Assembly: GCA_900539255.1 (NCBI GenBank)
Contig: UQBJ01000023.1
Span: 1-31,384, forward strand
DNA length: 31,384 nucleotides
Direction of reading: 5' to 3'
Origin: an uncultured Campylobacter sp.
Lineage (GTDB): Bacteria > Campylobacterota > Campylobacteria > Campylobacterales > Campylobacteraceae
Position numbers and translations under genes: made by a program. The notes beneath the pieces are model-generated. The model worked only from the letters and a program-made list of their open reading frames with translations, did not search any database and was not told the origin of the DNA. This document shows, piece after piece, positions 7,584 through 16,529 of the stretch (position 1 is its first letter; every line of letters begins with the position of its first letter).

Positions 7584-7641
7584 ACTTGTTTGTCATTTAA
7601 AATTTACCCAAAACTCACTCGCCGTTTGAATTTGCCTTTGT

Positions 7642-8193
7642 TTAGGCGAGTGCTTTTTTGGCGTAGGCTACGCCCAAGTCAAAAGCCTTTGCGTTGGCTT
7701 CTTTGGTTTTGGGCGGCACGCTGTTGAGCATCACTTCGCGCAAACGCGCTAAATCGATACACTCGCTCATCAAAGCCGCGATGGCTAGGGCGATGACAGA
7801 TTGCGTGGCGACATTGCCTACCTCATCTTTGGCTATGGTGATGATGGGGATTTGATAAATGCGCCATTTCTTAAAGTCCTCATCGCTTGGCTGCACCAAA
7901 TTTGGGTCAATGACGATGATACCGCCGTCTTTGACGCCCTTGTTAAAGTCCTTGTAGCCTTTGTTTGCGGTAGATAGCATAAAGTCTATCTCGCCCTCAA
8001 TGGCATACGGAAACAAAATCTCTTTATCATCGATGATAATATCGACTTTTGTGGGACCTCCGCGCACTTGGGAGGTGTATGTGGAGGCTTTTGAGGCAAA
8101 TCGCCCCTCGTCAATAGCCGCCTCTGCAAGTATCTCGCCCGCTGTGATGACACCTTGTCCGCCCTCACCGCCAAATCGTAGTTGGTATTTCAT
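7642..8193 (-). CDS. oorC: 2-oxoglutarate:acceptor oxidoreductase, gamma subunit
   Basis: 183 residues, the POR/OOR gamma-subunit fold. The N-terminus shows FGGEGGQGVITAGEILAEAA, followed by the family block YTSQVRGG and then PTKVDIII. It forms part of the four-subunit enzyme that decarboxylates 2-oxoglutarate to succinyl-CoA with ferredoxin or flavodoxin as acceptor. AAAGGGG sits about 7 nt before the ATG. It is the last gene of the icd-mdh-oorDAB series but is separated from oorB by 308 structured bases instead of overlapping it. Confidence 0.95.
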   Translation of the reverse strand: MKYQLRFGGEGGQGVITAGEILAEAAIDEGRFASKASTYTSQVRGGPTKVDIIIDDKEILFPYAIEGEIDFMLSTANKGYKDFNKGVKDGGIIVIDPNLVQPSDEDFKKWRIYQIPIITIAKDEVGNVATQSVIALAIAALMSECIDLARLREVMLNSVPPKTKEANAKAFDLGVAYAKKALA

Positions 8194-8501
8194 TTAAACC
8201 CCTTTAAATAGCGTTTTAAACGCCTTTTGTTTTTAAATTTTTGTGAATTTTCCAAAAAAATTCACGGAATTTGCGCTTTTGCGCCCTTTAAACTCGCCCC
8301 GCAAGCTACTTTACAAAGGAATTTAAAGGCTAGCTTTAAAAGTAGCCTTGCTTTGCTGTTTTAAAGCAGCTTGCAAAGACGGCGCAAAGTAAAATTCACG
8401 CTTTTCACGCAAGAATTTAAATTTACGCTCAAAAGCGTGAATTTTGCCCGCAAAAAGGGCGAAAATTCAAAACTTTCGCGTTAAAATTTAAGATGCAAAT
8501 T
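8194..8501. other. 308-bp structured gap between oorB and oorC
   Basis: No gene is seen. It contains several inverted repeats: 8243-8265 (GTGAATTTT/AAAATTCAC), 8301-8351 (GCAAGCTACTTT against AAAAGTAGCCTTGC), 8391-8445 (perfect 15-bp arms) and 8446-8460 (GCCC/GGGC). Confidence 0.75.
8391..8445. repeat. Perfect 15-bp inverted repeat inside the oor operon
   Basis: AAAATTCACGCTTTT (8391-8405) and AAAAGCGTGAATTTT (8431-8445), with a 25-nt loop. GTGAATTTT recurs in the smaller hairpin 8243-8265. Confidence 0.7.
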
Positions 8502-9347
8502 TTATTTTAACGCCTCTAAATTTATCATTCTTTTTTCTTTAAAAGCCCTTCTTACTTCCTCATAAGCGTGGCAATACTCAGCGCGTTCTTTGTTCTCATA
8601 AAGCACGCCTGTGGGGAATTTGCCCGCTTTTTCCTCATCGCTCATCGTGTCAAATTTCGCTTTATCCACGATGCGAGCCTTTATCCAGTCGAGCATTTGC
8701 ACGGCTTCGCCCATTTTATTTTTGCGCCCTAAATTTATGTGGCAGTTTGAAAAGACATCGACAAAGCTGTATCCGTTGTGCGCTAATGCCTTGTAGATAA
8801 GGTTTTCAAGCTTTGCCGCTTCGATGACATTGCCCCGCGCGATGAAAGTCGCCCCAGCCGCCTTTGTCAGCTCGCAAGCGTCAAAATTTGGGTCTATGCT
8901 GCCGCATTGTGCTGTAACCGTGTAAAAGCCTTGCGGCGTGGTTGGCGAGGTTTGCGAATTTGTAAGCCCGTAGATGAAGTTGTTGATGACGATATGCGTT
9001 AAATCCACATTTCGCCGACAGCCGTGTATGGTGTGGTTGCCGCCGATTGCGAGTGTATCGCCGTCTCCGCTTACCACGATAACTTTTTTGCTAGGATTTG
9101 CCAGCTTTATGCCTGTGGCGTAAGCAATAGCCCTGCCGTGCGTGGTATGAACGGTGTTGCAATTCACATAAGAACTCATTCTCCCGCTGCAACCTATGCC
9201 AGAAACTAGGCACACATCGTTCATATCCCAGCCGATTTTTTGGATAGCGCGAATTATACACTTTAACACAACGCCGTCCCCACAGCCCCAGCACCACTGC
9301 GTTGGCATTTTATCCACTCTTAAATACTCATCATAATCAAAAGCCAT
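8502..9347 (-). CDS. oorB: 2-oxoglutarate:acceptor oxidoreductase, beta (TPP-binding) subunit
   Basis: 281 residues. The N-terminal motif WCWGCGDGVV supplies cysteines for an iron-sulfur cluster, as in the pyruvate/2-oxoacid oxidoreductase beta subunits. The thiamine-diphosphate motif is VVSGDGDTLAIGGNH, with a downstream Asn block (INNFIYGLTNSQ). The ATG shares its last base with the oorA stop (TAATG), so translation is coupled. It catalyses decarboxylation of 2-oxoglutarate together with the alpha subunit. Confidence 0.96.
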   Translation of the reverse strand: MAFDYDEYLRVDKMPTQWCWGCGDGVVLKCIIRAIQKIGWDMNDVCLVSGIGCSGRMSSYVNCNTVHTTHGRAIAYATGIKLANPSKKVIVVSGDGDTLAIGGNHTIHGCRRNVDLTHIVINNFIYGLTNSQTSPTTPQGFYTVTAQCGSIDPNFDACELTKAAGATFIARGNVIEAAKLENLIYKALAHNGYSFVDVFSNCHINLGRKNKMGEAVQMLDWIKARIVDKAKFDTMSDEEKAGKFPTGVLYENKERAEYCHAYEEVRRAFKEKRMINLEALK

Positions 9348-10468
9348 TATAACTCCCTTATCTTTGCGATGATTTCGCTTGGTGTGAGCGGGCGTCCGTT
9401 GGCGCGAAGCAAGCTGTGTAAGTCATCTCGCTTTGTGGAGCGTTCTATTTCTTCTAAATACTGCCCCATATTCAGCTCGCACACCAGCACTTTTTTGAAT
9501 TTATTGACTACGCTTGCTATCTTTTTTTCATTGACAGGATAAAGCGTGATAGGGCGGAAAAGCCCGACTTTAAAGCCTTGCTCGCGTAGCCTTGCTATGG
9601 CTTCTTTTGCCGCGCGGCTCACACTGCCATAAGCGATGATGAGCGTGTCCGCATCATCTAGCAAATACTCTTCAAAAAGGCAAATCTCATCAACACGGCT
9701 TTTTATCTTGCCAAAAAGCCGCTCAATGTTGTATTTGACGATATCACCGTCCTCAGTAGGAAAGCCTATGTCGCCGTGATGAAGCCCCGTTATGTGGTAA
9801 CGGTAACCCTCAAAGAAAGGATTAAGCACCGCTGGCTCGTTTGGCTTTGCCGCATAAGGCTTGTAGTCTTTTTTGTCTCCGCTGAATTTAGCGCGATTTT
9901 GAATTTTTAGCTCGCTCAGCTCTGGCAATTTTGCCTTGCCATTCATATGCCCCACGGTTTCATCAAGTAGCAAAAACACAGGTGTCATAAGGGTTTCGGC
10001 TAGGTTAAAGGCGCGGATAGTCTCTGTGTAAGCCTCTTCAAGCGAAGCAGGGGCAAGCGCAATGCTAGCAAAATCGCCGTGCGTTGGGGCTTTTGCCTGC
10101 CACAAATCTCCCTGAGCCACGCGTGTAGGAAGTCCTGTCGATGGTCCTCCGCGCATCACATTTGCGATGACAAGCGGAATTTCAGCGATGAAAGCATAGC
10201 CGATTTGCTCGCTTTTAAGCGAAATGCCCGGTCCAGAACTTGCCGTCATCGCCTTAGCACCGCTCATCGCCGCACCTATGCTTACGCTAATGCCCGAAAT
10301 TTCGTCCTCCATTTGTATAAACGAGCCGTCATTTAAGGGCAAAAGGCGGGACAGCTCGTGGGCTATCTCAGAGCTTGGCGTGATAGGATAGCCCCCAAAA
10401 AATCGACACCCGCACTCAATCGCTGCCTTAGCGACAAGGCTGTTGCCCGTTGCGACTAATTCTCTCAT
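9347..10468 (-). CDS. oorA: 2-oxoglutarate:acceptor oxidoreductase, alpha subunit
   Basis: 373 residues, POR alpha family. It shows GYPITPSSEIAHEL near the start, then MEDEISGISVSIGAAMSG and TASSGPGISLKSE, the conserved pyrimidine-binding part of the TPP site. A C-terminal transketolase-like domain (LIIAYGSVSRAAKEAI) and the family segment VLVCELNMGQYLEEI follow. The start overlaps the oorD stop by one base (TAATG), and the same arrangement links it to oorB. Length is normal for the Campylobacter/Helicobacter enzyme. Confidence 0.96.
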   Translation of the reverse strand: MRELVATGNSLVAKAAIECGCRFFGGYPITPSSEIAHELSRLLPLNDGSFIQMEDEISGISVSIGAAMSGAKAMTASSGPGISLKSEQIGYAFIAEIPLVIANVMRGGPSTGLPTRVAQGDLWQAKAPTHGDFASIALAPASLEEAYTETIRAFNLAETLMTPVFLLLDETVGHMNGKAKLPELSELKIQNRAKFSGDKKDYKPYAAKPNEPAVLNPFFEGYRYHITGLHHGDIGFPTEDGDIVKYNIERLFGKIKSRVDEICLFEEYLLDDADTLIIAYGSVSRAAKEAIARLREQGFKVGLFRPITLYPVNEKKIASVVNKFKKVLVCELNMGQYLEEIERSTKRDDLHSLLRANGRPLTPSEIIAKIREL

Positions 10469-10782
10469 TATGCACCTACCTTTTTATAGTTGTTTGCCTT
10501 GATTTTCTCGGCTCTTTCCTTGCTCTCGGGGCTGAGTTTGTTGAATTTAAACTCCGTCCTGCTTGCCACCATAATCGCAAAGTCAGGGCAGTGAATCTCA
10601 CACTCCGAGCAGCCTATACAGGCACTTGGCTCGATAACCTCGACCATTTTTCCTAGCACCGCACTCGCATCATCGCGCATAGCTAAAACACCCGCAGGGC
10701 AGTAGCTCACGCAGATATTGCAAGCCTTACAGCGATGCTCATCTACCCAAACGGGCGTGTCCTTTGGAGCAATCACACTCAT
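10468..10782 (-). CDS. oorD: 2-oxoglutarate:acceptor oxidoreductase, delta (ferredoxin-like) subunit
   Basis: 104 residues. Two [4Fe-4S] motifs are plain: CKACNICVSYCP and CIGCSECEIHCP, so it transfers electrons from the TPP site to the external acceptor. The ORF could extend to 10854, but that would overlap mdh. ATG 10782 follows an AGGAC element by about 7 nt and lies 10 nt after the mdh stop. It is the first oor gene; in C. jejuni, as I recall it, sucC and sucD stand between mdh and this gene, and they are absent here. Confidence 0.95.
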   Translation of the reverse strand: MSVIAPKDTPVWVDEHRCKACNICVSYCPAGVLAMRDDASAVLGKMVEVIEPSACIGCSECEIHCPDFAIMVASRTEFKFNKLSPESKERAEKIKANNYKKVGA

Positions 10783-10792
10783 CTTTTGTCCT

Positions 10793-11692
10793 TTAATCCA
10801 AATAATCGTTTTTTCGCAAAGACTCGTCAATCTTTGCCTTTTCGTTCTCATCAAGCTCTAAATTCAGCACTTCGATAACACCATTTAAATCAAGCCTTGC
10901 TAAAACGCCAAACGCCTTGTCTTTTACGCCGAATTCGCCGTGCAAAATCACGCTCATCACTAAAAACTCGCCCGTGCGGATAGCTTCTATCATACGCACG
11001 CACGCTGCTGCTGGGGCTAGATAAGCTGAGCTTTTTAGGTGCTTGATGACTTTTGCGCCGCCTGTTTTGACTTCATTTTCGATAAATTCAAACTCGTCCT
11101 CGCTTAAAAGCGTGGAAATTTTTTGGTTTTTGTAGCGAGAATGGCTTTGCAAAAGCACCATATCATCGTTGTGAAAGCCCATTATCTGCGTGTCTGTGTC
11201 AAGGTAAGAGCAGTGGAATTTTTTCGCCAGCTCATACTTAAAACGCGCATTATCAAGTATGCCAGCCATCGCGACTATCTTTTTTTCGTCAAAAAGCTTG
11301 CTCTCATAAAGGGCGTTTAAAAGCAAATCCACAGGGTTTGTAAGTATGATAAAAAGGGGATTTGGCACGACAGCTTTGAGTTTTTTAGCGCAAGTAAGCA
11401 TTATGTCGGTGTTGATTTGTAAAAGCTCGTTTCGGCTTTGCCCTTCTGTGCGGGGCAAGCCTGCGCAAAAGATGACGACATCGCTGTTTGCGCAATGCTC
11501 ATAATCTTTGGTGCAAATAAGATTTATCTCTAAATTCAGCGAAGCTATGCTTTGCCCAAGCTCCAAATCCCTTGCTATAAGCCTGTCCTCATCGGTGTCA
11601 ATCAGCACGATTTCATTACAAACTTCACGCAAAATTAAGGCGTAAGCGACATTTGCGCCGACATTGCCAGCGCCTATTATCGTTATTTTCAT
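10793..11692 (-). CDS. mdh: Malate dehydrogenase
   Basis: 299 residues, LDH/MDH superfamily. N-terminal NAD-binding GAGNVGANVAYAL; substrate Arg loop AGLPRTEGQSR; TNPVD block; DNARF; catalytic His in GFHNDDMV, where many family members have G-H-G-D. The last departure is also what I remember for the C. jejuni protein. It catalyses malate to oxaloacetate in the TCA cycle. The start overlaps the icd stop (ATGA) and it runs into oorD after 10 nt, so it belongs to the icd-mdh-oor transcript. Confidence 0.93.
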   Translation of the reverse strand: MKITIIGAGNVGANVAYALILREVCNEIVLIDTDEDRLIARDLELGQSIASLNLEINLICTKDYEHCANSDVVIFCAGLPRTEGQSRNELLQINTDIMLTCAKKLKAVVPNPLFIILTNPVDLLLNALYESKLFDEKKIVAMAGILDNARFKYELAKKFHCSYLDTDTQIMGFHNDDMVLLQSHSRYKNQKISTLLSEDEFEFIENEVKTGGAKVIKHLKSSAYLAPAAACVRMIEAIRTGEFLVMSVILHGEFGVKDKAFGVLARLDLNGVIEVLNLELDENEKAKIDESLRKNDYLD

Positions 11693-13890
11693 CGTTTCCT
11701 CACATTTTCGATGATGGCGTTAAAGGTTTTGCTAGGTTTCATCACAGCCTTTGCCTTTTCGTCATCAAATTTATAATACCCGCCCAAATCCACGCTTTTG
11801 CCTTGCTCTTTGATGAATTCAGCGTAAATTTCATCTTCGTTTGAGCTTAGGGCGATGGCTACTTCTTTGAAAATGCTTTGCATTTCTTTTTCGTTGCCCT
11901 GCCTTGCCAGCTCGTTCGCCCAGTAAAGTGCCAGATAAAAATGGCTCGTGCGGTTGTCATCTTCGCCAACCTTGCGAGATGGGGCTTTGCCGCTTTCAAG
12001 CCACTTGCCGATAGCCTCATCTAGGCACTCGGCTAAGACTTTTGCGCGGTAGTTGTTGCGTTTGCTTGCGTAGAATTCAAGCGCAGCCTGCAAGGCTAAA
12101 AACTCGCCAAGGCTATCCCAGCGCAAGTGATTTTCGCTCACAAGCTGCTCCACTTGCTTTGGCGCAGAGCCGCCAGCGCCCGTTTCAAACATAGCTCCGC
12201 CGTTTAGCATAGGCACGATAGAAAGCATTTTCGCGCTCGTGCCAAGCTCCAAAATAGGAAAAAGGTCGGTAAGATAGTCTCTTAACACATTGCCCGTTAT
12301 GCTGATAGTGTTTTTTCCAGCCCTAATGATGGCAAGGCTTTTCAAACACGCTTCTTTTGGGCTTAAAATAGTTAAATTCGCGCCCTTTTCTTTAAGGCGG
12401 TTTTTGACAAGCTCTATCATTATTTTGTCGCTTGCTCTGTTACTATCAAGCCAAAAAATCGCCTCTTCGCCAGAATTTTTTGCTCGTTCTATACCTAAGT
12501 CTATCCAGTTCATAATGGCATCGATTTTTGCTTCACAAGCACGGAAAATGTCGCCAGCTTCGACATTTTGGGCGAGCAAAATTTCGCCTTTATCAGTTAC
12601 GATTTGAATTTGTCCCTTTTCTGTGGCGATAAAGGTTTTGTCGTGGCTGCCATACTCTTGCGCCTTTTTCGCCATAAGCCCGACATTTGACACGCTGCCT
12701 AGCTTGCTTGGTTCAAGCGTGCCGTTTTTATGCAAATCCTCAATCACAGCCTCATAAATCACAGCGTAGGTTTTATCAGGTATGAGAGCATTTGTATCTT
12801 GCGTTTTGCCGTCCTTGTCCCAAAGTTTTGCGCCGTTTTTAAGCAAGGCTGGCATAGACGCATCAACGATGACATCGCTAGGAATGTGTAAATTTGTAAC
12901 ACCTTTTTCTGAATTTACCATAGAAAGCGGGGCGGATTTGCTTAAAATCTCGTTGTATTTTTTGAGAATTTCGTCTTTTTTAGGGGAGTTTTGAATTTTG
13001 TTTAAAAGCTCGCTAACGCCGTTGTTTTCATTGACTCCAAGCCTTGAAAATTCAGCCTTAAATTCATCAAAAAGCTCGCTAAAATACACCCTTACGCAAT
13101 GCCCAAACATCACAGGGTCGCTTACTTTCATCATCGTAGCCTTTAAATGCAGGCTTAAAAGCAGATTTTCTTTCTTGCAAAGGGCGATTTGCTCGGCGTA
13201 AAACTCATCAAGTTTTTTCGCGCTCATCACGCTAGCGTCTAAAATTTCATCTTTTTCAAGTGCGAGTTTGTCTTTCAAAACGCTGATTTTACCGCTACTA
13301 TCTACGAATTCTATGCGAGCTAAGCAAGCATTTTGCACTAAAATCGCCTTTTCGTTTGAGTAAAAATCCCCGCCGTTCATATACGAAACGCGTGTTTTTG
13401 AATTTTTATCAAACGGCACGGCGTTGTAAGGGTTGTTTTTAGCGTAATCCTTCACCGCTTTGGTGCAGCGGCGGTCTGAATTTCCTTGCCTTAAAACAGG
13501 ATTTACCGCCGAGCCAAGCACCTTTTGATAACGCGCTTTTAAGTCCCTTTCTTGCTCGTTTTGCGGCTCATCGGGAAAGTCTGGCACGCTGTAACCCTTG
13601 CTTTGCAGCTCTTTAATCGCCGCTTTGAGCTGTGGAATAGAAGCTGATATGTTTGGAGTTTTGATGATAAGGGCATTTGGCTCTTTGACAAGCTCGCCAA
13701 GCCTTGCTAATGCGTCATCTTGTCTTTGCTCTTGCTTTAAAAACTCGCTAAAAGAGGCTATAATCCGCCCCGAAAGTGATATGTCAGCCGTCTTAACCAC
13801 GATATTTGCGCTACTTAAAAAGGCTTTAACGATAGGCAAAAACGAGTAAGTGGCTAACGCTGGGCTTTCATCGGTCAGTGTGTAGGTCAT
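11689..13890 (-). CDS. icd: Isocitrate dehydrogenase (NADP), monomeric type
   Basis: 733 residues, the usual size of the monomeric ~80-kDa IDH family, unrelated in length to the ~400-residue dimeric enzyme. Typical stretches include TDESPALATYSFLPI near the start, NPVLRQGNSDRR, LHLKATMMKVSDPVMFGH and SMVNSEKGVTNLHIPSDVI. It converts isocitrate to 2-oxoglutarate, the substrate of the OOR complex encoded downstream. The start at 13890 has GGGAG upstream; the longer frame to 13929 would begin inside the promoter. This monomeric type favours Campylobacter over Helicobacter pylori. Confidence 0.96.
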   Translation of the reverse strand: MTYTLTDESPALATYSFLPIVKAFLSSANIVVKTADISLSGRIIASFSEFLKQEQRQDDALARLGELVKEPNALIIKTPNISASIPQLKAAIKELQSKGYSVPDFPDEPQNEQERDLKARYQKVLGSAVNPVLRQGNSDRRCTKAVKDYAKNNPYNAVPFDKNSKTRVSYMNGGDFYSNEKAILVQNACLARIEFVDSSGKISVLKDKLALEKDEILDASVMSAKKLDEFYAEQIALCKKENLLLSLHLKATMMKVSDPVMFGHCVRVYFSELFDEFKAEFSRLGVNENNGVSELLNKIQNSPKKDEILKKYNEILSKSAPLSMVNSEKGVTNLHIPSDVIVDASMPALLKNGAKLWDKDGKTQDTNALIPDKTYAVIYEAVIEDLHKNGTLEPSKLGSVSNVGLMAKKAQEYGSHDKTFIATEKGQIQIVTDKGEILLAQNVEAGDIFRACEAKIDAIMNWIDLGIERAKNSGEEAIFWLDSNRASDKIMIELVKNRLKEKGANLTILSPKEACLKSLAIIRAGKNTISITGNVLRDYLTDLFPILELGTSAKMLSIVPMLNGGAMFETGAGGSAPKQVEQLVSENHLRWDSLGEFLALQAALEFYASKRNNYRAKVLAECLDEAIGKWLESGKAPSRKVGEDDNRTSHFYLALYWANELARQGNEKEMQSIFKEVAIALSSNEDEIYAEFIKEQGKSVDLGGYYKFDDEKAKAVMKPSKTFNAIIENVRKR

Positions 13891-13920
13891 CTTATCTCCC
13901 TTTTTTGAAAATTTAAGCAC

Positions 13921-13926
13921 ATTATA
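13921..13926 (-). promoter_or_regulatory. -10 box for icd-mdh-oor
   Basis: Minus strand GTGTATAATGTG: TATAAT preceded by TG, 30 nt before the icd ATG. A/T-rich DNA upstream (13930-14000) separates it from the 3' end of the AsmA-like gene. Confidence 0.7.
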
Positions 13927-14000
13927 CACAAAAACATTTTACATTTGACAAAAAAATTTAAATTTTTTACTTTTACACAACAATTTAAGCATTTTTTAAG

Positions 14001-16529
14001 CTATTTGAGTAAAAGTCCGGGCAGTTCGACTATGTTTTTAAAGAGATTTAAGGGCAGTTTCAGGGTTTCTTTGATGATTTGAGTGTGAAATTTTGGCTCA
14101 TCGAGCTTGCCGTCAACGATGATTTGCGTGGAGATGACGCGGTCCTTGCCGAGTATGATTTGATTGACTATCGGCACTTTGGCTATGGCTTCTGTGGTAG
14201 ATTTTAAGGCTCTTAATTCAAGCTCTAATTTCAGCCTGCTTCTTTCTAAATCAACATTGCCGATGCCCAGCACATCGACACTATCGCCGTCAAAGGTAAG
14301 CCCATTGACAAACAAATTTCTGTTCGCCCGAGTAAAGACAATCGCCCCTTTTTTGACTTTCAAGCCCTTTTCGTTAAAGGTTGGGTTTTTAAACAGCACC
14401 AAAGACGGGATTGTGTCGATGAAAGAAATCAGCTGATTGTGGAGTTTTAGCCCTTTGATATAGGTGTTGCTAAACACAATGTTGCCCTCAAAGTTTTTTT
14501 CGTTCGCGCCCTTTATGTGGATAGCGAATTTACCATTTTCCACGACTTTTTTACGCATAAATTCATTAAGCGTTTTATCATCAACGCCCGTGTAATCAAG
14601 CTTCAACTCATTTTTGTTTTTGATGAGTGAGAGCAAAGCCTTGTCCTTGCTGGCTTTAATCTCAATAGCCCCGTCCAAAATGCTTAAATTTAGGCTATCA
14701 AAACTCAGGGTTTTTTCAAAATCATCTAAAAAAAGCGCGAAATTGCTCGCCTTTAAATCAATGTCATAATCCCCGCTTTTACCAAGCTCTGCGCTGTCTT
14801 TGATGCGGTAGCCCAAGTCTTTTGCGTTGATGATGATGTGTTTGTCGCGCATTTGCACGCCAAGTAGCCCGCTACTCGTGCTGATAGCTATGTTTGCGCC
14901 CTTTTTGCGGATAAAAATGTCATCGCTTTCATAAGGCTGGGCGTTGCTTTTAAGCAGCTCATTTTCAAAGCGCACATTGTGTAAATCCACATTAAAGCTC
15001 ACAAAGTCCTTTGTGTCCAAGTAAAAATTCATCACGCCTTGCACGCCAAAGCTCTGTAAAATAGGCGAGTAGGGCTTAAATTTTATCAGCTTTGAGCTTT
15101 TTATGGTAAGTCCGTTGGTTAAATTTAGCTCTAATCCCCATTCTTTCGAGTTTAAAACAATATCATCTTTATAAGACAAATCAAGCCTTACGAATTTGTT
15201 GCCAAAATTCAGCAAATTTTCAAAATAAATCTGTGAAATTTGCGTGTCAAAAACGCCCGTGCGCGCGTTTAAGTCAAGGCTTGCATTTAAGTCAGAGCTT
15301 AAAAAATCATTACTCACGCTAAATTCATCAAGCCAAAGTTTGCCATTTTCGAGCCTTACCTTGCCATTATGCACGAACAAATTCGCGCTGTCAAATTGAG
15401 CGTTTGTCAGCTCAAAATCGCCTTTGTAATCGTTGTTTGCTGGGTTTGAAAAGGGCAGTTTGATGATGAAATCGCTTTTCATCGAGCCTGAAAGCTGAGT
15501 GAGCGGAATTTTAATCCCATAATAACGCAGCAAATCCTGCAACTTCTCATCAAGCAGCAGTTCGTTTGATTTAATGCCTACTGAAATGCCGTTTTTTTCG
15601 GGGTTTGCTATGTCAAAGATAAAAATTTCACTTTCGCTTAAATCCTTGCCGTTAAAAAGCGCCTTGTCAAAGTCAAAGGCAAGTTTTTCCTTGCTTAAAT
15701 TCATATCCACAAAAGGAATGCTTATATCTTCTATGCTCTCATCAAGTTTTACGATAAGCCCCTTAGCGTAGCCTTGCCCGTCAAGTGTGGTGATTTGCGT
15801 TTTTTTGTCAAATGCCAGCGCACTGCGCACGAAATCAAAATGATAGTATTTAGCTGCGGCTTTACGGCTTACCCACGCTGTTACATTCTCGCCAAGCGGG
15901 ACTTTGTTGCGTTTAAGATAAGCAAAAATGCTTTTAATGTTGTTTATTTCGACATTTTGCAGCTCAAATTTCAACTCTTGTGGGTTGAAAAACAAAGCAA
16001 AATCAAAACTAACTTTCGTAGAATTCAGCTCTCCGTTTAAAAGATAATGCTTAAAGTTCGTATCTATGGCTAAATCCGCACTCACATTTGCTTCAAGCCC
16101 CTTTAAAATCAACTCTTTAATGTCAGCGATGATAATGCTCGCGTTTTTCTCCACGCCAAGTTTCAAGGAAAAATAATCATTCTCAGCGACAAACTCCCTA
16201 TCTTTGAGCTTCAAAGCCACGCTTTGCCCGTTTCGTTCTATGCTATCAACGCTGATTTCATCAAAGAAAAAATAAAGGTATTCAAAGCCTTGCACGATTT
16301 TCACAAGCTGGCGCAGTTCAAAAGTCGAATTTGTGTCATTTGACTCAAAAATTTTGATTTTTTTTGCTTTAAGGGTTAGTTTTGTATCTAATTTAATATA
16401 TAATTTCTCAGCACTAAACAAATGCGTTTTTATGCTATCAAAGCCAAAGCCTATTTTTAGGACTATGAAAAGGACGAGCAAAATGCTAAAAAATACAGCC
16501 AAGCACCAAAATATCTTTTTTCTCATCAT
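14001..16529 (-). CDS. AsmA/YhdP-like inner-membrane protein with a large periplasmic domain
   Basis: 842 residues. One N-terminal membrane segment (about 6-27), then a very long beta-rich periplasmic region of the DUF3971/AsmA-like type. The C-terminal part carries the family block around VLGIGNVDLERSRLKLELEL, then PIVNQIILG. Such proteins are repeat-beta-groove bridges implicated in moving phospholipid between membranes; that role is established for E. coli relatives and inferred here. It is the neighbour of icd/mdh in C. jejuni too. Its 5' end overlaps the divergent mltG by about 47 bp, with a TATAAT box at 16630-16635 inside mltG. ATG 16526 is an equally possible start. Confidence 0.85.
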   Translation of the reverse strand: MMRKKIFWCLAVFFSILLVLFIVLKIGFGFDSIKTHLFSAEKLYIKLDTKLTLKAKKIKIFESNDTNSTFELRQLVKIVQGFEYLYFFFDEISVDSIERNGQSVALKLKDREFVAENDYFSLKLGVEKNASIIIADIKELILKGLEANVSADLAIDTNFKHYLLNGELNSTKVSFDFALFFNPQELKFELQNVEINNIKSIFAYLKRNKVPLGENVTAWVSRKAAAKYYHFDFVRSALAFDKKTQITTLDGQGYAKGLIVKLDESIEDISIPFVDMNLSKEKLAFDFDKALFNGKDLSESEIFIFDIANPEKNGISVGIKSNELLLDEKLQDLLRYYGIKIPLTQLSGSMKSDFIIKLPFSNPANNDYKGDFELTNAQFDSANLFVHNGKVRLENGKLWLDEFSVSNDFLSSDLNASLDLNARTGVFDTQISQIYFENLLNFGNKFVRLDLSYKDDIVLNSKEWGLELNLTNGLTIKSSKLIKFKPYSPILQSFGVQGVMNFYLDTKDFVSFNVDLHNVRFENELLKSNAQPYESDDIFIRKKGANIAISTSSGLLGVQMRDKHIIINAKDLGYRIKDSAELGKSGDYDIDLKASNFALFLDDFEKTLSFDSLNLSILDGAIEIKASKDKALLSLIKNKNELKLDYTGVDDKTLNEFMRKKVVENGKFAIHIKGANEKNFEGNIVFSNTYIKGLKLHNQLISFIDTIPSLVLFKNPTFNEKGLKVKKGAIVFTRANRNLFVNGLTFDGDSVDVLGIGNVDLERSRLKLELELRALKSTTEAIAKVPIVNQIILGKDRVISTQIIVDGKLDEPKFHTQIIKETLKLPLNLFKNIVELPGLLLK
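16399..16404 (+). promoter_or_regulatory. -10 box for mltG, inside the asmA-like gene
   Basis: TTAATATATAATTTC: TATAAT on the plus strand, about 78 nt before the mltG ATG, lying within codons of the opposite-strand gene. Confidence 0.55.

Larger units (their letters stand above)
6694..7641. other. Gene-free stretch: rpsA promoter, pyrimidine tract, repeats and hairpin cluster
   Basis: No gene supported. Contents in order: rpsA leader and promoter (6694-6735), A/T tracts, a C+T-only-rich strand (about 6815-6965), then palindromic repeats and at least eight hairpins to 7583. Open frames here are low-complexity or run through repeats. Confidence 0.75.
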
